Shown here: piece after piece, positions 16,469 through 24,620 of the stretch
Position numbering within the stretch: position 1 is the stretch's first letter
Layout of the letters: each line of letters begins with the position of its first letter
Source of the DNA: JBKQHQ01 sp052148715
GTDB taxonomy: Bacteria; Pseudomonadota; Alphaproteobacteria; Rhizobiales; Xanthobacteraceae
Reading direction: 5' to 3'
Assembly (NCBI GenBank): GCA_052148715.1
Contig: JBKQHQ010000105.1
Location: 1-64,000 of the forward strand
DNA length: 64,000 nucleotides
The notes under the pieces: generated by a model
The model's database searches: none
What the model saw: only the letters and a program-made list of their open reading frames with translations
What the model was told of the DNA's origin: nothing
Position numbers and translations under genes: made by a program

Positions 16469-17215
16469 TTATTTGGCGTCGTGAAAGATGATTCCTAGCG
16501 TGTGGCGGTGGCCGGAGCGCAGCCGGCTCACGCCGTGGCGCATGGTAACGCGGTAGAAGCCGCGCGCGCCCCGCACCGGGCGGTGGTGCACGGCGAAGAT
16601 TACGCCGTCACCCTGCGCAAGCGGCACCACCTCGGCGCGCGACTGCATGCGCGGGCGCTGCTCGGTGAGGACGAATTCGCCGCCGGAAAAATCAGCGCCT
16701 GGGACTGAGAGCAGAAACACGACCTGCAGCGGAAAAACGTGCTCGCCGTAGAGATCCTGATGCAGGCAGTTATAGTCGCCGGCGCCGTATTGCAGCAGCA
16801 GGGGCGTCGGCTTGGTTTGACCGGCCCGATGGCAGCGGTCGAGGAACGCGGCATGGTCGTCCGGATAGCGCAGGTCGATCCCCATGGCTTCGTTCCAGCG
16901 GCTCGCGAGCCCGCACAGCCGCGGGTAGAGCGTGGTGCGCAGCGCGCCGACGAGGTCGGGCAGGGGGTATGTAAAATATTGGTATTCGCCGCGGCCGAAC
17001 CCGTGCCGCGCCATCACGACGCGGCTGCGGAAATGCGCGCCATCCGCATAGAGCGCAGCGAGCGAGGCGCATTCCTCCTGAGTGAGCAGCGGACTGATGC
17101 GGGCATGGCCGTCCGCATCAAGGTTTGTCTCAACGCGGTCCCAGTCGAGCGCCGCCACCCGCCGCGCGATAGCGGGTGGCGCAGCCGACGATAGGGGAGC
17201 CCGGGCGGCAATCAT
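16469..17215 (-). CDS. 2OG-Fe(II) oxygenase of the DNA-damage type (PF09859-like)
   Basis: A 248-residue dioxygenase. The iron ligands are visible as the HxD pair in YNCLHQDLYGEHVFPLQ and a distal histidine in the C-terminal third (FAVHHRPVRG or RHTLGIIFH), with an Arg expected to hold 2-oxoglutarate. The family is annotated as an oxygenase acting on damaged (alkylated) DNA. The ATG at 17215 overlaps the ada stop by 4 bp, so it is translationally coupled to Ada, which supports a role in alkylation repair analogous to AlkB. Confidence 0.85.
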   Translation of the reverse strand: MIAARAPLSSAAPPAIARRVAALDWDRVETNLDADGHARISPLLTQEECASLAALYADGAHFRSRVVMARHGFGRGEYQYFTYPLPDLVGALRTTLYPRLCGLASRWNEAMGIDLRYPDDHAAFLDRCHRAGQTKPTPLLLQYGAGDYNCLHQDLYGEHVFPLQVVFLLSVPGADFSGGEFVLTEQRPRMQSRAEVVPLAQGDGVIFAVHHRPVRGARGFYRVTMRHGVSRLRSGHRHTLGIIFHDAK

Positions 17216-18297
17216 GATCGGGCTTCACGATCGAGCAGCGCGCGCTTGCGCTCGACGCCCCAGGCGTAGCCGGCGAGCGCGCCGTCGGTGCGCACCACCC
17301 GATGGCACGGGATGGCGACCGCGATTGCATTGGCGGCGCAGGCGCTCGCAACCGCCCGCACCGCTTTCGGGGCGCCGATCCGTTCGGCTACCTCGGTGTA
17401 GGTCGCGGTTGTTCCGGCCGGAATGTCGCGCAAGGCTTGCCACACCCGCTGCTGGAATGCCGTGCCGCGAATATCGAGCGGCAGATCGAGGCCAAGCGCC
17501 GGCGCTTCGACGAAGCCCACGACTTTCGCGACCCACCGCTCGAACGCGTCATCACCTCCGATCAACTGCGCCTGAGGAAATCGGTCTTGCAGCTCGCGCA
17601 CCAGTCCGTCTGGATCATCACCGAGCAAGATTGCGCACACCCCTTTCTCGGTGGCCGCCACGAGGATCGAGCCGAGCGAACTTTCGCCGACCGCGAACCG
17701 GATCACGGCCCCTTTGCCGCCGCTCCGGAAATTGGTGGGTGTCATGCCGAGCACGTCGGAGGAGGTTGCGTAGAAGCGGCCGTTGGAGTTGAACCCGGCG
17801 CCGTAGATCGCTTCCGTCACCGTTGCGCTCCGCCCCAGCTCGTCGCGCACGCGCTGAGCCCGGTGTTGCGCCGCATAGGCCTTGGGGGTGACACCGGTGA
17901 TGGTCTTGAATACTCGATGGAAGTGAAAGCGGCTCATTGCGGCGCTCTTGGCGAGGGCGTCGAGGCTCGGCATCTCCTCGGCCGTCTCGATCAGGCGGCA
18001 GACTTTGGCCACGGCCGCAGCCCGCTGCTCGGCGAGCGCCGGCTCGTTCGGCCGGCAGCGCTTGCATGGGCGGAACCCGGCGCGCTCGGCCTCGGCGCAA
18101 CTTTCATGAAAGCGGACATTCTCGCGCCGCGGCAGCCGCGCCGCGCAAGACGGCCGGCAATAGACGCCGGTGGTGCGTACCGAATAGTAGAAGGTGCCGT
18201 CAGCAGCGCGGTCGCGCCGCATCACCGCTTGCCAGCGTTCGTCCTCGCTCGAGCGGGAGCGCGCCGTCTGATCCTTTTGCATCGCCAAAGATACCAT
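17212..18297 (-). CDS. ada: Bifunctional Ada: methyl-responsive activator and O6-methylguanine-DNA methyltransferase
   Basis: A 361-residue Ada. The N-terminal zinc domain carries C47, C51, C78 and C81 (GVYCRPSC, FRPCKRC), with C47 the expected methyl-phosphotriester acceptor. An AraC-type HTH follows (DALAKSAAMSRFHFHRVFK), then the methyltransferase domain with the suicidal Cys331 in IPCHRVV. Methylated C47 would turn the protein into an activator of its own operon. The ATG at 18297 has AGGAGG six bases upstream; the open frame continues upstream but is not conserved-looking. It is followed with a 4-bp overlap by the repair oxygenase gene. Confidence 0.96.
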   Translation of the reverse strand: MVSLAMQKDQTARSRSSEDERWQAVMRRDRAADGTFYYSVRTTGVYCRPSCAARLPRRENVRFHESCAEAERAGFRPCKRCRPNEPALAEQRAAAVAKVCRLIETAEEMPSLDALAKSAAMSRFHFHRVFKTITGVTPKAYAAQHRAQRVRDELGRSATVTEAIYGAGFNSNGRFYATSSDVLGMTPTNFRSGGKGAVIRFAVGESSLGSILVAATEKGVCAILLGDDPDGLVRELQDRFPQAQLIGGDDAFERWVAKVVGFVEAPALGLDLPLDIRGTAFQQRVWQALRDIPAGTTATYTEVAERIGAPKAVRAVASACAANAIAVAIPCHRVVRTDGALAGYAWGVERKRALLDREARS

Positions 18298-18773
18298 AAC
18301 TGCCTCCTGCGGACTGGAAAGGGGCACCCCGGTGCCTCGCCTGGTTCGAAACGTAGGGACCGATGAAGGCTTCGGCACTCCGGCTGTTGCTTTCGAATCC
18401 GGTTTTCCCGGTCGGCAAGACAGCGGATCTAGGTGCCGCTGGTCCGGCCCGCTCGGCATTGGATCGCTGAGACCGTGTCGCCGCGACGGAGGATCAGAAC
18501 GTGATCAAATCGATGATAAAGGGGACGGTGCGGCCGCGCTGCCTACCGATCGGCGCGCGCGCGTTATCGAGGAGCGGGTTGTCGGCATTGTGCGCGGGAT
18601 ATGGCAAGGGACCACGCCGAGATCGAGAATAAATTCATTAACTTAGGGCCGACGATCTATATCTCGTCGGCCCTATTGGCTAGGGCCAGGCGCCAGATGG
18701 CGCCCGAACGATCGGTCATTCGCTAAAGACAAAGATCAAAGAGCGACCCGCCCGGGCGAGGGTGCTTTTTTGG
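18298..18773. other. Intergenic region with an 11-bp perfect hairpin
   Basis: The side next to 18297 should hold the ada promoter. At 18645-18674 a perfect inverted repeat, AGGGCCGACGA/TCGTCGGCCCT with an 8-nt loop, has no T-run on either side. It may be a factor-dependent terminator or a protein-binding site. No gene is supported. Confidence 0.5.
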
Positions 18774-19043
18774 CTAGTAATAGGGGTTATCCCGGCACGC
18801 TCCGGGCCTACAAGTGTCCGGGTCCAGTCGGTACAGACGGCCCAGGCCGTAGGGCGGGTTACGAAAGCGGTAGTTGTAGCCGTGGCCATAGATCGGAGGC
18901 ATAGGGCGCGCTACGTAGCCGTCGTAATCGCTGTCGTAGCGATAGCCGCCGTAGCGCCAGGCGGGGTGGTTTTCCGCAAGAGCCGCTGTCGTACCGATCG
19001 CAAGCATTGATGCCAACAATATCGTTCTGAGGGTCGGTCTCAT
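18774..19043 (-). CDS. Small secreted Tyr/Pro-rich protein
   Basis: An 89-residue protein with a clear signal peptide (MRPTLRTILLASMLAIGTTAALA) and a short mature part rich in Tyr, Arg, Pro and Gly (YGGYRYDSDYDGY...NYRFRNPPYGLGRL), ending near two cysteines (CRPGAC). The ATG at 19043 follows GGTGGAG. No family is recognised; similar tyrosine-rich exported peptides are common in this order. Function unknown. Confidence 0.6.
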   Translation of the reverse strand: MRPTLRTILLASMLAIGTTAALAENHPAWRYGGYRYDSDYDGYVARPMPPIYGHGYNYRFRNPPYGLGRLYRLDPDTCRPGACRDNPYY

Positions 19044-20042
19044 ATCGTTGCTCCACCCTTCGTTGCCGCCCGCCTGTGCGCTCAACGCGCCGCATCAAAG
19101 ATTGTTCCAGACAATCCCTAGCTGAGCTACACAACGGCCAAGCACAGAAAGTGCTGATAACATTGAGGGGCTTGGCTGTCGAGATCTTCGCGGAAACCGC
19201 GTTCAACGGCTTCTTGCCAACAATGCTTTGAGGGTGACCGGGCGCGATTAACCAAAGGCGCGGGTAGTTACCCGCCGAGTGCTCACGCGGCCTTGCGGGC
19301 CATGCGGTTTTTCGTAGCCTGCATGTGCGGTCGGGTCGAACGGCCAGTATCGCAGCGGCGTGCCGCGCGCACTGCACACAGCTTCAAACACCGGCTTTTG
19401 CTCCAGTTGTCGCCGGTCGCTATTGCGGCGCAGCAGTGAAGAGCTGGAATGTCGCGGCCGGAAATTGTCTCTCAGACAACCTGCAGTCTTGCGCTCATAT
19501 GCAAACCTGGAATAATGTATACCACAGGGACGACCATTTTCCAGCTTCCGAGGGAAGTCATCATCAAGGGACGCTCGACGGGAAGGGTGTCGACAAGCTC
19601 CTAGCGAGCACTTGGGTGAGGACGTGACAAGATCGCAAGTACGCATCGATACGGTGTCGAACGCGAAAAGGTGGGGTTAACTCGACCTGCGCGTCGAGGC
19701 GGCGTCGTAAAAAATTGAGCTCCCGGGCAAGAACTCGGGTCGCCACGACTAAGGGAGGAACGGAACGCTATGGCACACGCGACGTATGCTCTCGGCATGA
19801 AGGCCAACATACCGCTCGGCACCACACTCGCACTTGCGGGGTTGGCCGGCGGCGACCGCCGGGGGCCGTGCCGGCGCGAGACGCGATTCCCGATCGTTTT
19901 AGATCTTAACGGCGCTGAGGGACCATCTCGCTGAGAGGCGCCAATAATACATCAGCGGGTTCGAACAGATCAAAATCGGCCTTCGTCCCTCCATCATCAG
20001 CAACAAGGGCGACACGTCGAAAGAAAATAAAGGGTGAGGAAA
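19044..20042. other. Long intergenic region upstream of the oxalate transporter
   Basis: I see no supported gene in 999 bases: the open frames on both strands lack protein-like composition. It contains ATGTATACCA (19515-19524), whose last nine bases also occur in the GntR operator-like site at 45077-45086 in front of the oxalate cluster. Confidence 0.45.
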
Positions 20043-21320
20043 ATGGCCACGACCACGACCACTGACACCGTCAAGACCCGTACGCTTGCCTCGGATGCCA
20101 CGCGCTGGGGACAGCTCGTTGCTGGCATCCTTTGCATGGTGATGATCGCCAACCTGCAATATGGTTGGACGCTCTTCGTCAATCCGATCGATCAGAAGTA
20201 CCATTGGGGCACTGCGGCCATTCAGGTCGCTTTCAGCATATTCATTGCCACTGAGACTTGGCTGGTGCCGGTCGAGGGCTGGTTCGTCGACAAATTCGGC
20301 CCCCGCATCGTTGTCATCGTCGGTGGCGTCCTTGTCGCCATCGCCTGGGCTATCGACTCCGTGGCGAATTCGCTCGCGGTGCTTTACGTTGCGGCCGCGA
20401 TTTCAGGCGCGGGCGCGGGCGCGGTCTATGGCACGTGCGTCGGCAATGCACTCAAATGGTTTCCGGACCGGCGCGGTCTTACGGCAGGCCTGACCGCGGC
20501 AGGATTCGGAGCCGGCGCTGCCGCCAGCGTGATTCCGATTCGCGAAGTGATCATGAACTTTGGCTACGAGGCCGCCTTCCTGTGGTTCGGTCTCGGCCAA
20601 GGGCTGATCGTTCTTCTGCTCGCGCAGTTCTTGCGGGCGCCCGAGCCCGGCCAGGCGCCGCCCGCGGCCAAGCGCCTGCGCCAGTCCCTGCGCGAATATA
20701 CGCCGGTTGAAATGGTCCGTACGCCTACTTTTTGGCTGCTCTATGTGATGTTCGTCATGGTATCGGCGAGCGGCCTGATGGCGACGGCGCAGATCGCTCC
20801 GATCGCCAAGGATCTCAAGCTGGCGGATCAGGAAGTCATGATCATGTTTTTTGCCGCCACGACGCTCAGCGCGGCGCTCGTCATCGACAACATTCTCAAT
20901 GGATTGGCGCGTCCGTTCTTCGGTTGGGTGTCCGATCGCATCGGTCGCGAGAACACAATGGCGATCGTCTTCACATTGGGTGCTGCCGCCTATTGGGCTT
21001 TGGGCACCTTGGGCAACACTCCGTACACGTTCATCTTGACGGCCGGTCTGGTGTTTTTCACCTGGGGCGAGATTTTCAGCCTATTTCCGGCAACATGCAC
21101 CGATACTTACGGCACCAAATTCGCCACCACCAATGCGGGCCTTTTGTACACGGCAAAAGGCACGTCGGCGTGGCTCGTGCCGCTCGCCAGCGTCCTGAAA
21201 GATTATACCGGGTCGTGGTATTCGGTGTTCGTGGTAGCTACGGTCATGAACTTGCTGGTCGCAGCGGCCGCTTTGTTCGTGCTGAAGCCCATGCGCCAGC
21301 GGGCGATGATCCGCGGCTAG
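20043..21320 (+). CDS. oxlT: OxlT-type oxalate:formate antiporter (MFS)
   Basis: A 425-residue, 12-helix major facilitator. It matches OxlT landmarks: YGWTLFVNPI in helix 1, FVDKFGPRIVV after helix 2, WFPDRRGLTAGLTAAGFGAG, then ARPFFGWVSDRIGRENTM and FTWGEIFSLFPATCTDTYG. The two charged substrate-binding residues of OxlT appear conserved: R290 in the ARPFFGW segment and K372 in YTAKGTSA. It exchanges oxalate for formate, which also yields proton-motive force when oxalate is decarboxylated inside. The ATG at 20043 follows GTGAGGAAA. The catabolic genes oxc and frc lie 25 kb downstream. A secreted Cache protein gene follows after 175 bp. Confidence 0.88.
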   Translation: MATTTTTDTVKTRTLASDATRWGQLVAGILCMVMIANLQYGWTLFVNPIDQKYHWGTAAIQVAFSIFIATETWLVPVEGWFVDKFGPRIVVIVGGVLVAIAWAIDSVANSLAVLYVAAAISGAGAGAVYGTCVGNALKWFPDRRGLTAGLTAAGFGAGAAASVIPIREVIMNFGYEAAFLWFGLGQGLIVLLLAQFLRAPEPGQAPPAAKRLRQSLREYTPVEMVRTPTFWLLYVMFVMVSASGLMATAQIAPIAKDLKLADQEVMIMFFAATTLSAALVIDNILNGLARPFFGWVSDRIGRENTMAIVFTLGAAAYWALGTLGNTPYTFILTAGLVFFTWGEIFSLFPATCTDTYGTKFATTNAGLLYTAKGTSAWLVPLASVLKDYTGSWYSVFVVATVMNLLVAAAALFVLKPMRQRAMIRG

Positions 21321-21495
21321 CCGCCCCTCATTGTGTAACCCCGCCGGCGTCGGTATCGCGTCGGCAGGGCCCAGCGTTGTGTTCTTCTAATCCGGAACTA
21401 CGATCTTATCGAACATAAGGTAACTATCGGCTGCGGTTATTCGGCGAGTTGCCGGGGCCCGGTCGCCAAGTTACGCAACCAAGGAGGAGAAGCAC

Positions 21496-21966
21496 GTGAT
21501 CAAGTCGACGATTAAAGTGACGGCAGCCTCGCTTGCCTGCCTAGGCATCATTGCCGGGTCGGCGCTCGCGGCGGAAAGGGCGACTAAAGACGAGGCCCAA
21601 GCGATGGTCAAAAAGGCCGTCGCCTTCATTAAGGCCCAGGGCCCGGAAAAGGCGTACCCCGAGATCACCAGCAAATCCGGCCAGTTCACGGATCGCGACC
21701 TATACGTCGTTGTCTATGGTTTGGATGGCAAGGTCTTGGCGCACGGAGGTAACGAGAAATTGGTCGGCCAGAATCTAATCGATCAGACGGACGTCGTCGG
21801 CGGCAAATCTTTTGTCAAGGAGCGCGTGGAGCTTGCAAAAAAAGGCGAGCCCTTCTGGCAAGAATACAAGTTCATGAATCCTTTGACCAAGAACGTCGAG
21901 CCCAAGGAAATGTACTGCGAGAAGCTCGATGAAACCGCCGTGTGCGGAGGCGTTTACAAGCCCTAA
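21496..21966 (+). CDS. Secreted single-Cache domain protein (second copy)
   Basis: A 156-residue protein: signal peptide MIKSTIKVTAASLACLGIIAGSALA, then one Cache-like domain (AQAMVKKAVAFIKAQGPEKAY, FTDRDLYVVVYGLDGKVLAHGG, LVGQNLIDQTD, FWQEYKFMNPLTKN), ending in a two-cysteine tail (MYCEKLDETAVCGG). It is a homologue of the protein at 11947-12414. The GTG start at 21496 follows AAGGAGGAGAAGC. It sits between the oxalate antiporter and a convergent MCP gene, so its ligand could be a small carboxylate such as oxalate or formate; this is inference from position only. Confidence 0.82.
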   Translation: MIKSTIKVTAASLACLGIIAGSALAAERATKDEAQAMVKKAVAFIKAQGPEKAYPEITSKSGQFTDRDLYVVVYGLDGKVLAHGGNEKLVGQNLIDQTDVVGGKSFVKERVELAKKGEPFWQEYKFMNPLTKNVEPKEMYCEKLDETAVCGGVYKP

Positions 21967-22130
21967 ACGGACGGCCAGGGCGCTGTAAACCGAAGACGGT
22001 CATCCTGATTGGCTTGGGGGGTTCATGGGTTCCAAGCTTACTGAGTCAGGCAAAACTCGTCGCCGACTCCTCCAGAGCTGCCGAAGCAGGATGACCGGTT
22101 GCTTCGACCTACAGCGGGGCTATCGTTGGC

Positions 22131-22298
22131 TCATTCGAGATACGTGAATGCGTAGGCGATCCCGTCGTTTTGCCGGAGCGCAAGCAGCGCCAAAGACACC
22201 GTTAGTCCGAGGAGCGAAAACAGGTACGTCGCTTCAAACGAAGCGTCGTACCTCAATTCAGACAGTATCAATATTCTCAGTAGCAAATGTCGCATCAT
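22131..22298 (-). CDS. Possible small membrane protein
   Basis: A 55-residue open frame starting MMRHLLLRILILSEL with a hydrophobic segment (YLFSLLGLTVSLALLAL) that could span the membrane. The ATG is preceded by AGGAGCG at a suitable distance. No family is recognised, and the rest of the 458-base gap between 21966 and 22425 shows nothing else. It could be a chance frame. Confidence 0.35.
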   Translation of the reverse strand: MMRHLLLRILILSELRYDASFEATYLFSLLGLTVSLALLALRQNDGIAYAFTYLE

Positions 22299-22424
22299 GG
22301 GTTCTCGCTCCTGTCTCGCAGTCAACGGGAGCCGCCGAGGCGCTCCTGTGGAAAGCTCGGTTTATCTTCAACTCGCCCCACGTATCGGTCGCGCCAGTGC
22401 CTGGCCCTTGGGCGTGTGGTTGGG

Positions 22425-24137
22425 CTAAGCGGCGCGTACCGTTTGCAGGAATTTCTCCACTTCGACCTTGAGCTTGTTTCCCTCGGCGGAGAGCGCCTGC
22501 GCCGAGGCGAGCACCTGACTCGACGCCGAGCCGGTCTCTCCCGCCCCGTTGCTGACATCGACGATGTTGCTGGCGACCTGGGTGGTGCCCAACGCCGCTT
22601 GCTGAACGTTGCGGGAGATCTCCTGCGTCGCCGCGCCCTGCTGCTCGACCGCTGCGGCGATCGCCGCAGCAATTTCTGAGATACGGCCGATCGTGGCCCC
22701 GATCTCTTTGATCGAGGCGACCGATTCCTGGGTCGCCGTCTGTATGCCGTCGATTTGCGCCGCAATCTCGTCGGTGGCCTTGGCGGTCTGCGACGCCAGC
22801 GCTTTGACTTCGGTAGCGACCACCGCGAAGCCTTTGCCGGCGTCGCCGGCGCGCGCGGCTTCGATCGTTGCATTGAGCGCCAACAGGTTGGTCTGCTCGG
22901 CGATCGCGGTGATGATTTTTACCGCATCGCCGATACGGCTCGATGCGGTCGAGAGCTGGTTGATGCGGGTGTCGGTCTGCTGCGCCTGGGTCACGGCTTG
23001 GCCGGCAATCCGGCTCGATTCCTGGACCTGGCGGGCGATTTCGTTGACCGAGCTGACAAGCTCTTCGGAAGCCGAGGCGACCGACTGGACATTGGTCGAG
23101 GCTTCCTCCGAAGCGGCGGCAACGGAGGTCGAAAGCCGTTGAGTGTTCTCAGCCGTATGGGTCAACGTCGTTGCGGAGGCCTCGAGCTCGGTCGCCGCCA
23201 AGGCCACGGTGCCGACGATCGCACCGACCGCGGTCTGGAACTGGTCCGCGAGCTTGTGCATGTCGGCTTGGCGCTGGGCAGCGGCACGGGCCTCGGCGGC
23301 CTTCTGTTCGGCACGCATCCGTTCGACCTCGATGCCGGTGTGGCGGAACAGCTCGACGGCGTTGGCCATGACACCGACCTCGTCGTTGCGGTCCTTGCCC
23401 GGCACCGCGCGATCGTAGTTGCCCTTGGCCAACGCACCCATGCAATCGACCAGCGCTCTGATCGGGCGCACCACGCGGAATTGCGAGATTAGGACCGCAA
23501 GGATTATTCCGATCGCGATGCCGAGCACGGCGGCGGACGACAGGATCCATACTTCCCTTCCATAGAACGCCTGGACGTCATTGATGATCGTGTCGAGCGC
23601 GGAACGATCAACGTCGACAACGCGATCGATCTCCTTCTGGAACTCCCTGCGGTTCGCGCGGTTCGCCTCGTTGTTGCCCTGCTCGTTAGCCGCCGCAGGG
23701 GCCACCTGGGTGCCGAGACGAACGGTCTCGGTTCGGAACGCGCGAAACTCCTTGGTTCTTCTGACGACGGCATCGAAATCCGTGCGGCCCGAAGCTGGGA
23801 CCACACGATCCCAATCCGCGAGCAGCCGGTCGATTTTGTCGAGCGATGCCACGAGCCCTTTGGCGAAGCCCCCTGCCGCCTGGACTGTCGGAGCCCCATA
23901 GATACCCCGGGAGTCCATGACCACGGCCGTCACGAGGCGATTAAGGTGCTCGCCGTATAGGGCACGTTGCGAGGCGAGCTGCAGCTCGGAAACCTTACCG
24001 TTGTATTCCTGCATCGCGCGGATCGACAACCCGGCGATAAGGGCCGCCGCGGCCACCAACACTCCCACGACGAGAAAAATTCCGCCTCGTATTCCCACTA
24101 TGAGGCCCCAGTTCGAAGGCGCATTTTGCTTAAACAA
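22425..24137 (-). CDS. Methyl-accepting chemotaxis protein (second copy)
   Basis: A 570-residue chemoreceptor with a first transmembrane helix at about 20-43 (GIFLVVGVLVAAAALIAGLSI), a helical periplasmic domain, a second helix near 200-222, HAMP (VVRPIRALVDCMGALAKGNYD) and a signalling domain with IAEQTNLLALNATIEAARAG. The cytoplasmic half is very close to the MCP at 10159-11859 and also ends in TVRAA, while the sensor halves differ. The pair probably arose by duplication with sensor divergence. The Cache gene 21496-21966 is convergent with it. Confidence 0.94.
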   Translation of the reverse strand: MFKQNAPSNWGLIVGIRGGIFLVVGVLVAAAALIAGLSIRAMQEYNGKVSELQLASQRALYGEHLNRLVTAVVMDSRGIYGAPTVQAAGGFAKGLVASLDKIDRLLADWDRVVPASGRTDFDAVVRRTKEFRAFRTETVRLGTQVAPAAANEQGNNEANRANRREFQKEIDRVVDVDRSALDTIINDVQAFYGREVWILSSAAVLGIAIGIILAVLISQFRVVRPIRALVDCMGALAKGNYDRAVPGKDRNDEVGVMANAVELFRHTGIEVERMRAEQKAAEARAAAQRQADMHKLADQFQTAVGAIVGTVALAATELEASATTLTHTAENTQRLSTSVAAASEEASTNVQSVASASEELVSSVNEIARQVQESSRIAGQAVTQAQQTDTRINQLSTASSRIGDAVKIITAIAEQTNLLALNATIEAARAGDAGKGFAVVATEVKALASQTAKATDEIAAQIDGIQTATQESVASIKEIGATIGRISEIAAAIAAAVEQQGAATQEISRNVQQAALGTTQVASNIVDVSNGAGETGSASSQVLASAQALSAEGNKLKVEVEKFLQTVRAA

Positions 24138-24620
24138 CGTGTGTCAATTGTTAATTAAATTTCCAATAACGCGCGGCAACAGGCAAATGCTTAACGGCTG
24201 CTGACGTCTACAGAAGGAGGATAATGGGGGGTTGCGGACCGATCTCGTATTGACGGATGCCGATGACTCCACCTTCACCCAATCAGCGCGATAGGTTCCG
24301 TTTGCGGGGACGGCGAAGACTCGGCGTTACTCTTGCAATGCGTTGATAGTAGCATACCCGGCGGCGGCTCTCCGGTGCATCGTGCGAGGGCATGCGCAGA
24401 CAAAGAGAAGGTGCCTGGCGGCGACAGCATCACACCCGCGCGGCCACCAACTGATTTTGCGACGCACAATGCTCAACGTGTTGCGCTAATAGCACACTCG
24501 CGCCAATTGTCCTGTGCATTATCTTGTATCGTGTTACCTAATGGTAATTAGATGCTTGTCTTCGCCCACCCCTGACGAAATCATCGATTCCACAGAGAAT
24601 CAGCGGGGGCGGGGACGAAA
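24138..24620. promoter_or_regulatory. Intergenic region upstream of porin 1, with a small dyad
   Basis: No gene is supported in 483 bases. A dyad TTACC-TAAT-GGTAA lies at 24534-24547, about 75 bp before the porin start, in an AT-richer stretch suited to a promoter. No sigma-70 boxes are convincing. Confidence 0.35.

Noticed and set aside
18628..18650. An intrinsic terminator call for the hairpin near 18645
   Set aside because: There is no T-run after the stem in either direction, so it is listed only as a hairpin within the intergenic region.
19248..19646. Open frames on both strands in the gap before oxlT
   Set aside because: They have no protein-like composition, no ribosome binding site and no recognisable motif.
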